DNA from: Bacteroides sp. MSB163
GTDB lineage: Bacteria; Bacteroidota; Bacteroidia; Bacteroidales; Bacteroidaceae
Assembly: GCF_036416795.1 (NCBI RefSeq)
Contig: NZ_CP143867.1
Span: 6,254,001-6,318,000 of the forward strand
Length of the DNA: 64,000 bases
Direction of reading: 5' to 3'
Of this stretch, positions 24,275 to 32,643 are shown piece by piece. The stretch's first letter is position 1. Each line of letters opens with the position of its first letter. The notes beneath the pieces were generated by a model, which made no database searches, had not been told where the DNA came from, and worked only from the letters and a program-made list of their open reading frames with translations. The translations under genes and the position numbers were made by a program.

Positions 24275-25921
24275 TTAATCGGTTACACCATCATTCAACC
24301 CCGGATTCTGTCCGGCCACCGGCTGCGTACCGTCCGTGTTCTCTGTTGGAGGGATACCCTGGTTATTATTGGTTTCCTTCTGCGGGAAGCGGAGCAGCAA
24401 GTATCCGTCATTAGGCTCAATGTTGAATGCAAATGCATCCGGCCAGATACCGATATCACTGCCGTGGAAACGGACGATAGGTTTATTTAAGCGCATTATA
24501 TCAGCAATCGAGAAACCCTCACCCCAAAGTTCTATGCGACGCTGTTTCCAGATTTCAGTCTGCAAAGCCTCGGCAGAAGTTGCAGAACAAGAATATTCAG
24601 TATCACGATAACCTTTCACAAAATCCTCAAGTACTTTTTTACCGCCTGCTACGTCTCCGCTCATGGCAAGGCCTTCTGCTTTTATCAAAATCAGCTCTTC
24701 GGCACGCATCAGACACCAGTCACTGTCGTTGGTAGTGCTACCGATACCACTCTTCATACCGAATTTGACATTAGAATACGTCAGGAACGCAACTTTCACA
24801 TCAGGAATCTCTAGAGTGGAAATAGCATCACCGGTCACTCCATTCCAAGAGATGGTAGAGAGTAATGGAGAATGTAAATTTTCGTCTACCCACCAACCTT
24901 TACGGACATCAGTGTCAGGTATTTTGTTCCAAAGTAAGGGATTAATACGTTTGTATACGCCTACACCGGCCGCATAACTGGAACCGGAAAAAGAACCTAA
25001 CTTAGAAGGCCAGGTAGGATAACCTCCATTACCGGTGACATTGGCAGCTTCAATCAACAAGCCCCACAACCAGTTCGGCTCACTCAGCCTGCAAAATGTC
25101 GGAGTAGAAACATCGGCCCTGGAAGCAGGATTATATCCGGTTAATGCTTTATCGGCATCAGCAGCGGCAGCCGCCCAGTTGCCCATATAGAGATTGGCAC
25201 GTGCACGCAGGCCATAAGCCACCTGTTGGTCAATCTTCGTCTTATCCGGACGCACATAACCTTCGAGCAGGGAAATAGCATCGTTCAAATCATTCATAAT
25301 CTGGGTATAGACTTCTTCTACGGTGGCACGGGGATTATTGCTGTAATCAGCAGTCGCTTCCGTCACAATAGGCACACAAGGTTTATCCTTGCTCGATTGA
25401 TAATTGAACTGATAATAGGGAGCCAATCCCAAATAATCGAATGCACGCACAGCCTTTGCCTGCCCCATGTATTGCTTCAATTCAGGATTTTCCGTTGCCG
25501 GATCAATAGAAGCCAGCAAGTCATTGGCAAGTTTCAACTGATTGTAGAAGTTGGCATAACGTGCATAAGGGTTAGCATAATTAGCATTACGGTCAGAGTA
25601 TTCACTATTGACAGAGAACCAGTTAAAACCACTATTATCACAAACCATATCCGGTCCGTTAAGATCTTGTGACAAAGATACAGCGGGGAGCCCGAAATCA
25701 TCATCACGCGTATCGTTGGGAAATGCGCAGTACTGTTTACCCATATAGGAATATACACCTGCCAAATCAGCGGCTACACGTTCCGGTATAGCCGTAGTCG
25801 TTTCGTTCACTTGTTCTTCAGAGATGATATTGCCTTCGGGCTTCATATCATCCATATCGGAGCAGGATGCGAGCACAAAGCATCCCAAAGCGAAAAAGGA
25901 TATTTTACTGATATATTTCAT
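24275..25921 (-). CDS. SusD/RagB-family nutrient-binding lipoprotein
   Basis: The surface lid of a TonB-dependent SusCD transporter. The lipobox LASC-SDMDD is followed by the SusD N-terminus; TPR helices lie at residues ~95-260 (AVRAFDYLGLAPYYQFNYQS, ARANLYMGNWAAAAADADKAL), and the C-terminal RagB part ends EIWKQRRIELWGEGFSIADIMR..LRFPQKE. The 548-aa length is normal. It lies 22 nt downstream of the SusC body, so its expression may depend on the orientation of the invertible segment. The substrate cannot be told; no glycoside hydrolase is nearby. Confidence 0.92.
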   Translation of the reverse strand: MKYISKISFFALGCFVLASCSDMDDMKPEGNIISEEQVNETTTAIPERVAADLAGVYSYMGKQYCAFPNDTRDDDFGLPAVSLSQDLNGPDMVCDNSGFNWFSVNSEYSDRNANYANPYARYANFYNQLKLANDLLASIDPATENPELKQYMGQAKAVRAFDYLGLAPYYQFNYQSSKDKPCVPIVTEATADYSNNPRATVEEVYTQIMNDLNDAISLLEGYVRPDKTKIDQQVAYGLRARANLYMGNWAAAAADADKALTGYNPASRADVSTPTFCRLSEPNWLWGLLIEAANVTGNGGYPTWPSKLGSFSGSSYAAGVGVYKRINPLLWNKIPDTDVRKGWWVDENLHSPLLSTISWNGVTGDAISTLEIPDVKVAFLTYSNVKFGMKSGIGSTTNDSDWCLMRAEELILIKAEGLAMSGDVAGGKKVLEDFVKGYRDTEYSCSATSAEALQTEIWKQRRIELWGEGFSIADIMRLNKPIVRFHGSDIGIWPDAFAFNIEPNDGYLLLRFPQKETNNNQGIPPTENTDGTQPVAGQNPGLNDGVTD

Positions 25922-25943
25922 GACTTAATACTCATTTAGTTTA

Positions 25944-28900
25944 TTAAAAAGTAAGGGTGAGGCCACCGGAAATGTTACGCATAGCGGAGTATGTATAGTT
26001 ACCTGCCGTAGTCGAGCTACCCGTACCGAGGCGTGAACGCGGATCAAGACCTTTACGAGCGGAGATAACTCCGAGATTGTCGCCGGTTACATACAAACGC
26101 AGGCTGGAGATACCGATATTCTTCAATAAAACCTTCGGCAAAGTATATCCTAAAGTAACATTATTGATACTCAGGTAATCGGAACTCGTCAGGAATCGAC
26201 TGGAATCCAACTGATAACTGGCATCTGCTGCACTCAAACGAGGTACATCAGTATAGCGATTTTCCGGAGTCCAAGCTTTGCGGATGTCAGTAGACCAGTT
26301 AGTACCTGCCATTGAAGCATAACCTGTATGCATAATAGCCTGATAAGTACCGTCATATAACTTTCCACCCAATTGATAAGATAACTGGAGAGACAAGTCG
26401 AAACCTTTATAATTCAATGATGTACCGAAACCACCATATACCTTTGCCAACGTACTGCCCTGATCGGCTTGTTGAGCTTTAGCGTAATCTGTGGTTGTAG
26501 AGTAATCACCATTTTCCGGGTCAACATAATACAAAGCTTGTCCGGTTTCTACATCTACCCCTGCATAAGTTTTCAGATAAGACTGATAAAGTGAACCACC
26601 TATCTTATATATATAAGAACCTGTCCTGATGCCATTCTCTTTCACATTGTCAGCCAAATCAGTAATCTTATTCTTGTAATGGGTCAGGTTGAAGTTTGCA
26701 CTCCACTCAAAATCACGTCCTTTCAGGATAACAGCGTTCAGGTCCAGTTCAACACCTTTGTTTACGATAGAACCCACATTGGTAGGAATAGAACCTGTAG
26801 AAATACCGGAAGATAAAGGAACGGGCTGGTTGTACAACAAATCTTTCGTCTTACGGCTGAAGTATTCGATGGTACCGGTCAGACGGCCTTTGAACAGTTC
26901 AAAGTCCACACCTGCATTGAATGCATAAGAGGTTTCCCAAGTCAGTTCCTTATTGCCTTTATAAGTCAGCGTCTTTGAATATTCGCCCGTACTTTCGCTA
27001 TACGTCACTGAGAACTGATCCATATAAGGATAATAGTTCTGATAACCGGCAGGGTCCAGAATGTTATCATTACCCTGAATACCCCAACTGGCCTTCACCT
27101 TCAACATATCAATCCAAGTGGAGAAGTTGCTCATAAAGTCTTCTTTGGAAATCAGCCAGGCACCGCCCACACTGCCAAAGTTTCCCCAGCGGTGCTCCTT
27201 GTGGAAACGTGAAGAAGCGTCACGGCGATAAGAACCGCTCAGGAAGTATTTGCCGTCATAGTTATACTGGATACGGCTCAGAATACCTTCCGTCATATAG
27301 TTGTCGGTATAAGAATAAAGTTCCTTGTTGCTGGTACCTCCGGCGTTGGTCAACTCACCGATGAACGGGTCGTACAAGTGATCGTTCTGTCCCGTCATCG
27401 ACTGGATTTTCATTTTATACTGTTCGTAACCAGCCAGAATATCGAAATTATGTACTTCTGCAAAAGTCTTCGTGTAAGTTGCAAGATACTGGGTGTTCAC
27501 GCCCGAAAGACGGTAATGTCTTACGTAGGCCGAACCGTCCGTCGTTTCGTTGCTTCCGCCCCAGCGGCTATAAAGCGCGTTGATGCGTTGGTTCGATTCG
27601 GTTGCGGAGATATTGGCAGATAACTTCAGACCTTCTACCGGAGTGATGTCGGCATACCATTTACCATTAAACGTACTATTAGTATTGGTGTAGCGGTCAT
27701 TATCAATGCTGGCTGCCGGACGGGCAGGGCTCATGAAGGCACGTTGCATATTAGTGGAAGTGCCGCCATTATCATACACCACATAACCAGTAGTTTCATT
27801 ATGCATAATGTTACCTTTAGCATCACGTACGTACATCGGATAAATCGGCGCCATCAGATTTGTTACGTAGAACAAGTTACCGCTCGATCCCCATGAAGTA
27901 GAACCATTCTGATGGGAAGTTCCCTGCGAATAGTTCATGTTAGTTCCTATCTTCAGCCATTTCTTAGCCTGATAATCTACCTTGCCACGACCTGTGTAGC
28001 GACTGAAACTGGAATTTTTAATGATACCCGAATCATCCAGATAACCTACACTGGCATAGTAATTCAGTTTATCCGATTTACCGGAAACTGTAATATTGTA
28101 CTCCTGGCGCAGATTACTATTACCGAAAATCTCGTCATACCAATCATCCGGCGTATAGTAGTACTCACCGTCACTATAGCCCAAAGTGGCATTCGGATTC
28201 AACTTAAAATTAGTACCGATCAGATTTTGTCCTTCGGGCACGGTGTAGACCTGATAGCCCAGACCACCGTTCTTCACATCCAGCAGGTTTTTGTTAGCAT
28301 ACGCATACGAGGCAGCTGCAGAAGCACCACCATAGGCCTGTGAGTTATAGAGAGATTTGTACATCGTCTCATAATACTCTGCCGGACTACTGATTACATC
28401 ATAATTGGGGATGGCACGCCTGTTTGCTCCCCATTTGGCATCTACGGTAATCTTGGCCTCTCCGCTCTGCCCTGTCTTGGTGGTAATCAAAATAACTCCA
28501 TTGGCACCACGTGCTCCATAAATAGAGTTGGCGGCAGCATCTTTCAGCACGGTCATCGATTCAATATCGGCAGGATTAATGCTGGAAATCTCACCGTCAT
28601 AAGGCACACCATCCACTACATACAACGGGGCGTTACTTGCACTCATAGAGCCAATACCACGAATGCGCACGGATGCCGTAGAGCCGGGCGCGCCATCGGA
28701 ACTGGTAATCTGCACCCCTGCAACCTGTCCTGCCAAGGCATTCGTCACATTAGATACGACACGTTCCTCCAGTCTATCACTCTTAATTGTAGAAGCCGAA
28801 CCGGTAAATGCCGATTTCTTTGCCGTACCGTAAGCTACCACCATAACTTCGTCCAACATTTCTGTGTCTGCTTTTAGCACTACACTGATTGTTCCCGGCT

Positions 28901-29024
28901 TGATAGCAGCTTCCTGCGTTTGCATACCAATGAACGAAATCTGCAGAGTCTTTGCGGAACTTGGTAAATCCCTTAATTTGTAATAACTTCCGTTCATATA
29001 CTTCACCCATTTTCCACCAGCCAC
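25944..29024 (-). CDS. SusC/RagA TonB-dependent transporter body, 5' end switched off
   Basis: The reading frame encodes the rest of a SusC protein: end of the carboxypeptidase-like domain (PSSAKTLQISFIGM), the TonB box/plug start (DEVMVVAYGTAKKSAFTGSAS), the plug (VRIRGIGSMSASNAPLYVVDGVP) and the 22-strand barrel to the terminal GLTLTF. The signal peptide and most of the N-terminal domain are absent. Real homology starts at about 28967, exactly at the 20-bp inverted repeat. The missing part is at 30268-30489 on the opposite strand. The nominal start (GTG at 29024) is not a true start, so in this orientation the protein should not be exported. Confidence 0.9.
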   Translation of the reverse strand: MAGGKWVKYMNGSYYKLRDLPSSAKTLQISFIGMQTQEAAIKPGTISVVLKADTEMLDEVMVVAYGTAKKSAFTGSASTIKSDRLEERVVSNVTNALAGQVAGVQITSSDGAPGSTASVRIRGIGSMSASNAPLYVVDGVPYDGEISSINPADIESMTVLKDAAANSIYGARGANGVILITTKTGQSGEAKITVDAKWGANRRAIPNYDVISSPAEYYETMYKSLYNSQAYGGASAAASYAYANKNLLDVKNGGLGYQVYTVPEGQNLIGTNFKLNPNATLGYSDGEYYYTPDDWYDEIFGNSNLRQEYNITVSGKSDKLNYYASVGYLDDSGIIKNSSFSRYTGRGKVDYQAKKWLKIGTNMNYSQGTSHQNGSTSWGSSGNLFYVTNLMAPIYPMYVRDAKGNIMHNETTGYVVYDNGGTSTNMQRAFMSPARPAASIDNDRYTNTNSTFNGKWYADITPVEGLKLSANISATESNQRINALYSRWGGSNETTDGSAYVRHYRLSGVNTQYLATYTKTFAEVHNFDILAGYEQYKMKIQSMTGQNDHLYDPFIGELTNAGGTSNKELYSYTDNYMTEGILSRIQYNYDGKYFLSGSYRRDASSRFHKEHRWGNFGSVGGAWLISKEDFMSNFSTWIDMLKVKASWGIQGNDNILDPAGYQNYYPYMDQFSVTYSESTGEYSKTLTYKGNKELTWETSYAFNAGVDFELFKGRLTGTIEYFSRKTKDLLYNQPVPLSSGISTGSIPTNVGSIVNKGVELDLNAVILKGRDFEWSANFNLTHYKNKITDLADNVKENGIRTGSYIYKIGGSLYQSYLKTYAGVDVETGQALYYVDPENGDYSTTTDYAKAQQADQGSTLAKVYGGFGTSLNYKGFDLSLQLSYQLGGKLYDGTYQAIMHTGYASMAGTNWSTDIRKAWTPENRYTDVPRLSAADASYQLDSSRFLTSSDYLSINNVTLGYTLPKVLLKNIGISSLRLYVTGDNLGVISARKGLDPRSRLGTGSSTTAGNYTYSAMRNISGGLTLTF
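28947..28966 (-). repeat. Left inverted repeat of the SusC switch
   Basis: On the minus strand it reads TACCAAGTTCCGCAAAGACT, a perfect 20-bp match to the right copy at 30464-30483. It encodes the LPSSAKT junction inside SusC. Confidence 0.9.
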
Positions 29025-29190
29025 CGGGCAGAAAGTGTTTCCGGTGAATGCAGCATGAAAAAAGTCTCGTCACCGGAGTCTCACCGCTTTCACACAAAGA
29101 TAGCAGGAAATATTCTCCACAGACAATCTGTGCAAGAAGACGGGGATATTCTCTACGCAAATGTTCATATTCATCCAGAGAGAAATTCAT
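28968..29190 (-). CDS. Unidentified coding fragment fused to the SusC body in this orientation
   Basis: An ATG at 29190 opens MNFSLDEYEHLRREYPRLL..CGEYFLLSLCESGETPVT. A different frame then enters SusC through GNTFCPVAGGKWVKYMNGSYYKLRDL. Removing one base from the six-T run near 29066 would join the two into one frame running into PSSAKTL. NGSYYKLRDLP aligns loosely with DGKFSIPNVP of the real SusC N-terminus. I do not recognise the family, and no signal peptide is present. TATCTTTA on the minus strand at 29230-29237 could be its promoter. Confidence 0.35.
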
Positions 29191-29205
29191 AGTAGGTTCT
29201 GTCAC

Positions 29206-30181
29206 TGTTTCCGCCTTTAAATAATGATATAAAGATAAGAATAATCAGTGATATTTTCTAATTCCGTACCAACTAACAGTCATTTAAAGAAAGATTTAAA
29301 AAAAGCTTTCGAAAATATGAAAATATTACATGACGATATCGGGGCGGAATATCGTAAAATCGGTCTGAACCCGCTCAGGAGATAGCTGTGACACAACTTT
29401 CGCAGGGCTACACCCTTTCCTTTGGATGGTGTAGCCATCACCTCCAAAGGGTGTAGCTATCCGGGGGAAAAGGTGTAGCCCTGCCGAAAGGACGGTTTAC
29501 CAACACCGGAGATTGATAAATGTTATTTAACAAATAATTCCACATACTGTCGAATTATGATTTCCGCTATAACCAACTAACGGAAGAAATCCAATTCCGC
29601 CCGGCTGATAATCGCGATACCCCCTTTGTATCCATAGGCAAACGGGAATTGAACAGCTTTATGCTGCCAATATATATAAGGTATTAAAGAAATATAACGC
29701 GGCTGCCATGCGGGGAAGAAATCCGAATACATTCGGACAAATATTATCGACAATTGGCATAATTCGTAAATATACAAGATATATAAATGTATACTTAGTA
29801 GTAACGTAGGTAGAAAACAAGAAGAGCGAACCGGGCTCATACAGGTTAAAGTATATGAAGCTCAAGCCCCCCTTTCCAGAAATGTGCCTTTACCCGTATA
29901 CCCCTTGTAGTAAAGGGATCAGCAGGACTGGTGAAATGAACGAAGTCAGAAAATCCTATTCTATGTATTATCTTGAAAAAGGGAGAAAAGAAGAATACTA
30001 CGGCGTCTATAATTAACGGAATATTACTTATTTTAAACATTACCTGTTATATAAAAAAGGGAAAGTAAGAAATAGCTCATGCATAAACAAAAATGAATCA
30101 AGAATAGAAGATATCTCTTCGATAACAAGCAATATTCAAGCATTTATAAATTACATCATGAATATTTTTTATTCATGTTTT
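29206..30181. other. Gene-free interior of the invertible segment
   Basis: About 1 kb with no credible ORF; the open frames here are short and AT-rich. It holds the 22-bp phased hairpin array at 29397-29490 and otherwise AT-rich sequence. No recombinase, tRNA or transposon end is visible. Confidence 0.6.
29397..29490. repeat. 22-bp phased hairpin array
   Basis: GGTGTAG starts at 29428, 29450 and 29472, exactly 22 bp apart, with an inverted CTACACC at 29408-29414. The outer arms (CTTTCGCAGGGCTACACC and its complement at 29472-29490, one bulge) pair, and an inner CCTTTGGA/TCCAAAGG stem nests within. Confidence 0.8.
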
Positions 30182-30183
30182 CT

Positions 30184-30213
30184 TTTGTATTTCAAATAAT
30201 ATAAATACCTTTG
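30184..30213 (+). promoter_or_regulatory. Invertible promoter of the SusC 5' fragment
   Basis: TTTG at 30184-30187 and TACCTTTG at 30206-30213 are spaced 18 bp apart, a complete Bacteroides -33/-7 promoter. It points right, into the SusC signal-peptide fragment. Confidence 0.75.
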
Positions 30214-30267
30214 CCCCAACATCAAGATTAAAATTCGTTTTAATTGGTTAATTTTAAGAGAGAATTT

Positions 30268-30489
30268 ATGAAAAGGAAATTAATGTTGTTTTTAACCTGT
30301 CTCCTCATGAGTATAGGTTTAGTAACGGCTCAGACATCTACCGTTTCAGGAGTAGTACATTCCGAAGAAGATGGCGAGCCTGTTGTTGGAGCATCCGTAT
30401 TAGTGAAAGGCACTTCTTTAGGTAGCATTACTGATATTGATGGTAAATTTAGCATCCCTAATGTACCAAGTTCCGCAAAGACTTTGTAA
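30268..30489 (+). CDS. Detached SusC N-terminus (signal peptide and start of carboxypeptidase-like domain)
   Basis: A 73-codon frame, MKRKLMLFLTCLLMSIGLVT-AQ signal peptide, then the CarboxypepD_reg-like start of SusC (VSGVVHSEEDGEPVVGASVL, SLGSITDIDGKFSIPNVPSSAKTL), then a stop. The last residues PSSAKTL are encoded by the inverted repeat and continue in frame in the SusC body (QISFIGM) on the other strand. Beyond the stop, the sequence would read VSFI, a decayed match to the same SusC strand. The ATG at 30268 begins the signal peptide. Confidence 0.9.
   Translation: MKRKLMLFLTCLLMSIGLVTAQTSTVSGVVHSEEDGEPVVGASVLVKGTSLGSITDIDGKFSIPNVPSSAKTL
30464..30483 (+). repeat. Right inverted repeat of the SusC switch
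   Basis: TACCAAGTTCCGCAAAGACT, a perfect inverted copy of 28947-28966. The next 18 bp still match in 11 positions, so the repeat grades off outward. Confidence 0.9.
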
Positions 30490-30548
30490 GTTTCATTTAT
30501 CTAATACAAAATCATCTATTTTTTGAACTTAACATACGATACAAGACG

Positions 30549-30588
30549 ATGTGGGGCAGCTTCGTAGAAACTGCCCCACATCGTTTAA
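30549..30588 (+). terminator. Terminator after the detached SusC N-terminus
   Basis: CGATGTGGGGCAG and CTGCCCCACATCG form a 13-bp stem with a short loop, followed by TTT, 60 nt after the truncated frame. It would stop the OFF-orientation transcript. Confidence 0.8.
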
Positions 30589-30661
30589 GTATTCGAAGTG
30601 TAGTTACATAAAAACTCAAAGCACCAAACGATGTAACATTACAGCGGTAACTAAGGACAGG

Positions 30662-30723
30662 CAAAGGATGTAATCAGTCGATTTGAAATCAAATGGTTTG
30701 AAATCGATTGATTACATCCTTTG
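30662..30723 (+). repeat. 23-bp stem hairpin overlapping a -33 element
   Basis: CAAAGGATGTAATCA and its complement TGATTACATCCTTTG are the outer arms; TCGATTT/AAATCGA continue the stem with one G-T pair. The right arm ends in the TTTG (30720-30723) that is spaced 18 bp from TATCTTTG at 30742-30749. Confidence 0.7.
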
Positions 30724-30741
30724 TTTTTTAATCTTTATCCT

Positions 30742-30749
30742 TATCTTTG
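30742..30749 (+). promoter_or_regulatory. Promoter -7 element for the AAA ATPase
   Basis: TATCTTTG with TTTG at 30720-30723 (18-bp spacing) is a full Bacteroides promoter, giving a short leader to the ATG at 30774. Confidence 0.7.
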
Positions 30750-30773
30750 TACTGAAAATCAATGTCATTCATT

Positions 30774-31913
30774 ATGGGAACACCTTTTATATATGGACGA
30801 ATAGCCGATAAGAACAACTTTACAAATAGGAAAAAGGAAGTTGAATTACTAAAGCGTAATTTTTCCGGCCTTGTGAATACGATTATTATTTCTCCGCGCC
30901 GATGGGGGAAGACATCACTGGTAAACCGAGTTGCCCAGCGACTGGCAGAAGAAGATAAATCTATACTGATATGCCAGGTGGATATCTTCAATTGTCGCAC
31001 GGAAGAGCAATTCTATCTGGCTTACGCAACTGCCGTACTGAAAATAAGCCATTCCACATGGGATGATTTTGCAGCTTCCGTCCGGAAATATCTAGGACGG
31101 TTGTTGCCTTCCGTCACATTCTCAGATATGGCTCAAACTTGTGAATTGTCTTTCGGGCTTGATTTCAAAGACAATAAAATGACGTTTGATGAAATCTTGG
31201 ATTTACCACAAACTATTAGTAGGGATTCCGGCAAAAAGATAGTGGTTTGCATTGACGAATTTCAAAATATCAACGAGTATGACGACCCTTTGGCCTTTCA
31301 ACGGAAGTTGCGCTCACACTGGCAGAAACACATGGATGTATGCTATTGCCTGTATGGCAGCAAGAGACACATGTTGTTGGACATTTTCCATAATTACAAC
31401 ATGCCTTTTTATAAGTTCGGAGATATCTTGTTTCTGGAAAAAATACCAAAGGAAGATTGGATAGAATTTATAGGAAGAAAGTTTTCTGAAACTGGAAAGG
31501 ATATTTCAGAAGAACTGTGCGGCATGATTGCCGATCGGATGAAAAACCACCCCTATTATACCCAACAACTAAGTCAGCAGGTATGGTTCAGAACCGGAAC
31601 CACTGTCTCAGTCGAAGTGGTTGACGAAGCCTTCAGTGATATGATTGGTCAGCTTAGTCTGCTTTTTGCCAATATCATCGATACGTTGACACCACGGCAA
31701 ATCAATTTTCTGTTGGCAGTCGCCGATGGGATCACAAACTTCTCATCAAAAGAAGTACTCATGAAATACCAATTGGGGACATCTGCCAATATTAAAAATT
31801 TAAAAAAGGCAGCAACTGAAAAAGATTTGATTGATATTCTACCGGGCAACCGGATAGAACTGCAAGACCCCGTATTTGAATATTGGCTGAAATATATTTA
31901 TCGTACAAGGTGA
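30774..31913 (+). CDS. Archaeal-type AAA ATPase
   Basis: A STAND-like/archaeal ATPase (PF01637 type) of ~380 aa. The start MGTPFIYGRIADKNNFTNRKKEVELLK is the usual family N-terminus. Walker A-like SPRRWGKTSLV is near residue 37, Walker B is KIVVCIDEFQNI, and the sensor region CYCLYGSKRHM follows. The C-terminal ~80 residues are a winged helix (FLLAVADGITNFSSKEVLMKY, ELQDPVFEYWLKYIY). The cellular role of this abundant Bacteroides family is not established. The ATG at 30762 would also fit; I prefer 30774 from family alignment. Confidence 0.82.
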   Translation: MGTPFIYGRIADKNNFTNRKKEVELLKRNFSGLVNTIIISPRRWGKTSLVNRVAQRLAEEDKSILICQVDIFNCRTEEQFYLAYATAVLKISHSTWDDFAASVRKYLGRLLPSVTFSDMAQTCELSFGLDFKDNKMTFDEILDLPQTISRDSGKKIVVCIDEFQNINEYDDPLAFQRKLRSHWQKHMDVCYCLYGSKRHMLLDIFHNYNMPFYKFGDILFLEKIPKEDWIEFIGRKFSETGKDISEELCGMIADRMKNHPYYTQQLSQQVWFRTGTTVSVEVVDEAFSDMIGQLSLLFANIIDTLTPRQINFLLAVADGITNFSSKEVLMKYQLGTSANIKNLKKAATEKDLIDILPGNRIELQDPVFEYWLKYIYRTR

Positions 31914-31922
31914 AGGCGCAAA

Positions 31923-31971
31923 ATAACGAACGCGGGACAACTACATTAAGAAGTCATCCCGCGTTCGTTAT
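31923..31971. terminator. Bidirectional terminator between convergent genes
   Basis: ATAACGAACGCGGGA and TCCCGCGTTCGTTAT form a perfect 15-bp stem with a 19-nt loop, between the ATPase and the response regulator. Confidence 0.85.
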
Positions 31972-31998
31972 AATATAATTTATGCTATGAAAATTCTG

Positions 31999-32406
31999 TT
32001 ACCACTGCAACCGTGGCAAGAACTTACTCAAGCAAGTACGTAATGCACTCAAGGTAATAGGCTTTACCAATACTTCCGAAGCACCGGCAGCCATTGCATT
32101 TTCACGGTCAGCCGTAAAAGCATAAGCAGTCTGCATGATAATAGGAAGTTCCTTCTCCTCTTCACGGATAATCTTTGTTGCTTCCAGACCATTCATGATA
32201 GGCATTTTGATATCCATAAGAATAGCTGCTGTCTTTCCACGGTTCTCTTTGAACAGATTAACCATCTCTTCACCGTTCTTTGCCCACAATATCTCGCATT
32301 TTTTGCCAATAATAGCCTTTATCAACTTAAAGTTACTATCATCGTCTTCCGCTACCAGTATCAGCGGACGGTAATCTTCTGATAAATTCCCTGTTTCCAT
32401 TACCAA
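31999..32406 (-). CDS. Receiver-only response regulator
   Basis: A single CheY-like domain with no output domain. The acidic pair is VAEDDDSNF (~17-25), the phospho-acceptor Asp is in ILMDIKMPIMNG (~63), Thr in MQTAYAF and Lys in VLVKPIT complete the active site. It probably serves in a phosphorelay or with a hybrid kinase elsewhere, since no kinase is in the window. Translation may start at 32406 or at the second ATG (32400). A TATCTTTG element lies on the minus strand at 32425-32432. Confidence 0.88.
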   Translation of the reverse strand: MVMETGNLSEDYRPLILVAEDDDSNFKLIKAIIGKKCEILWAKNGEEMVNLFKENRGKTAAILMDIKMPIMNGLEATKIIREEEKELPIIMQTAYAFTADRENAMAAGASEVLVKPITLSALRTCLSKFLPRLQW

Positions 32407-32460
32407 TGTATTTTTGTTTAATGAGGCAAAGATATAAAAAATAATATAAATATATTATCT

Positions 32461-32540
32461 TTGAAGAAGATATGCTGCATCTCGGCATAACTTTTTCATG
32501 CAAGCATGAAAGTTCTACGCTCTATTTGCACTATCTTTGC
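32461..32540 (+). promoter_or_regulatory. Dispersed promoter module, copy A
   Basis: The block contains GCTGCATCTCGGCATAAC, the hairpin TTTTTCATGCAAGCATGAAAG and, at its end, TTTGCACTATCTTTGC (TATCTTTG at 32532-32539). It matches copy C near 63540-63610 over about 75 bp in the opposite orientation. Confidence 0.7.
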
Positions 32541-32548
32541 CTGAAAAC

Positions 32549-32622
32549 GAAGATAGGCTGCACCTCAACATAAAAAATGAACGAGTTCATTTTATTCTGT
32601 ACTCAGTTTGCACTATCTTTGC
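32549..32622 (+). promoter_or_regulatory. Dispersed promoter module, copy B, driving the ABC-F gene
   Basis: A diverged tandem copy of module A: GAAGATAGGCTGCACCTCAA, a different hairpin (AAAATGAACGAGTTCATTTT) and the same TTTGCACTATCTTTGC ending (TATCTTTG at 32614-32621), 22 nt before the ABC-F ATG. Confidence 0.7.
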
Positions 32623-32643
32623 GCCTCAATTTAAAAATAGAGT

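Larger units (their letters stand above)
28947..30483. other. Invertible 1.5-kb DNA segment controlling SusC
   Basis: The segment between the perfect 20-bp inverted repeats (interior 28967-30463) carries at its right end a promoter and the first ~66 codons of a SusC gene pointing right, away from the SusC body. Inversion would fuse them in frame to the SusC body on the left. Outside the right repeat the frame stops at once (KTL-stop) and meets a terminator at 30549-30585. No recombinase gene is in the window. Confidence 0.85.

Noticed and set aside
28783..29024. Continuation of the 29190 frame through the SusC 5' region as a real gene
   Set aside because: Beyond about 28967 it is the wrong frame of the SusC gene.
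29577..30040. Small genes inside the invertible segment, including a recombinase
   Set aside because: The open frames are short, AT-rich and without recognisable domains; no integrase active-site motif is present on either strand.
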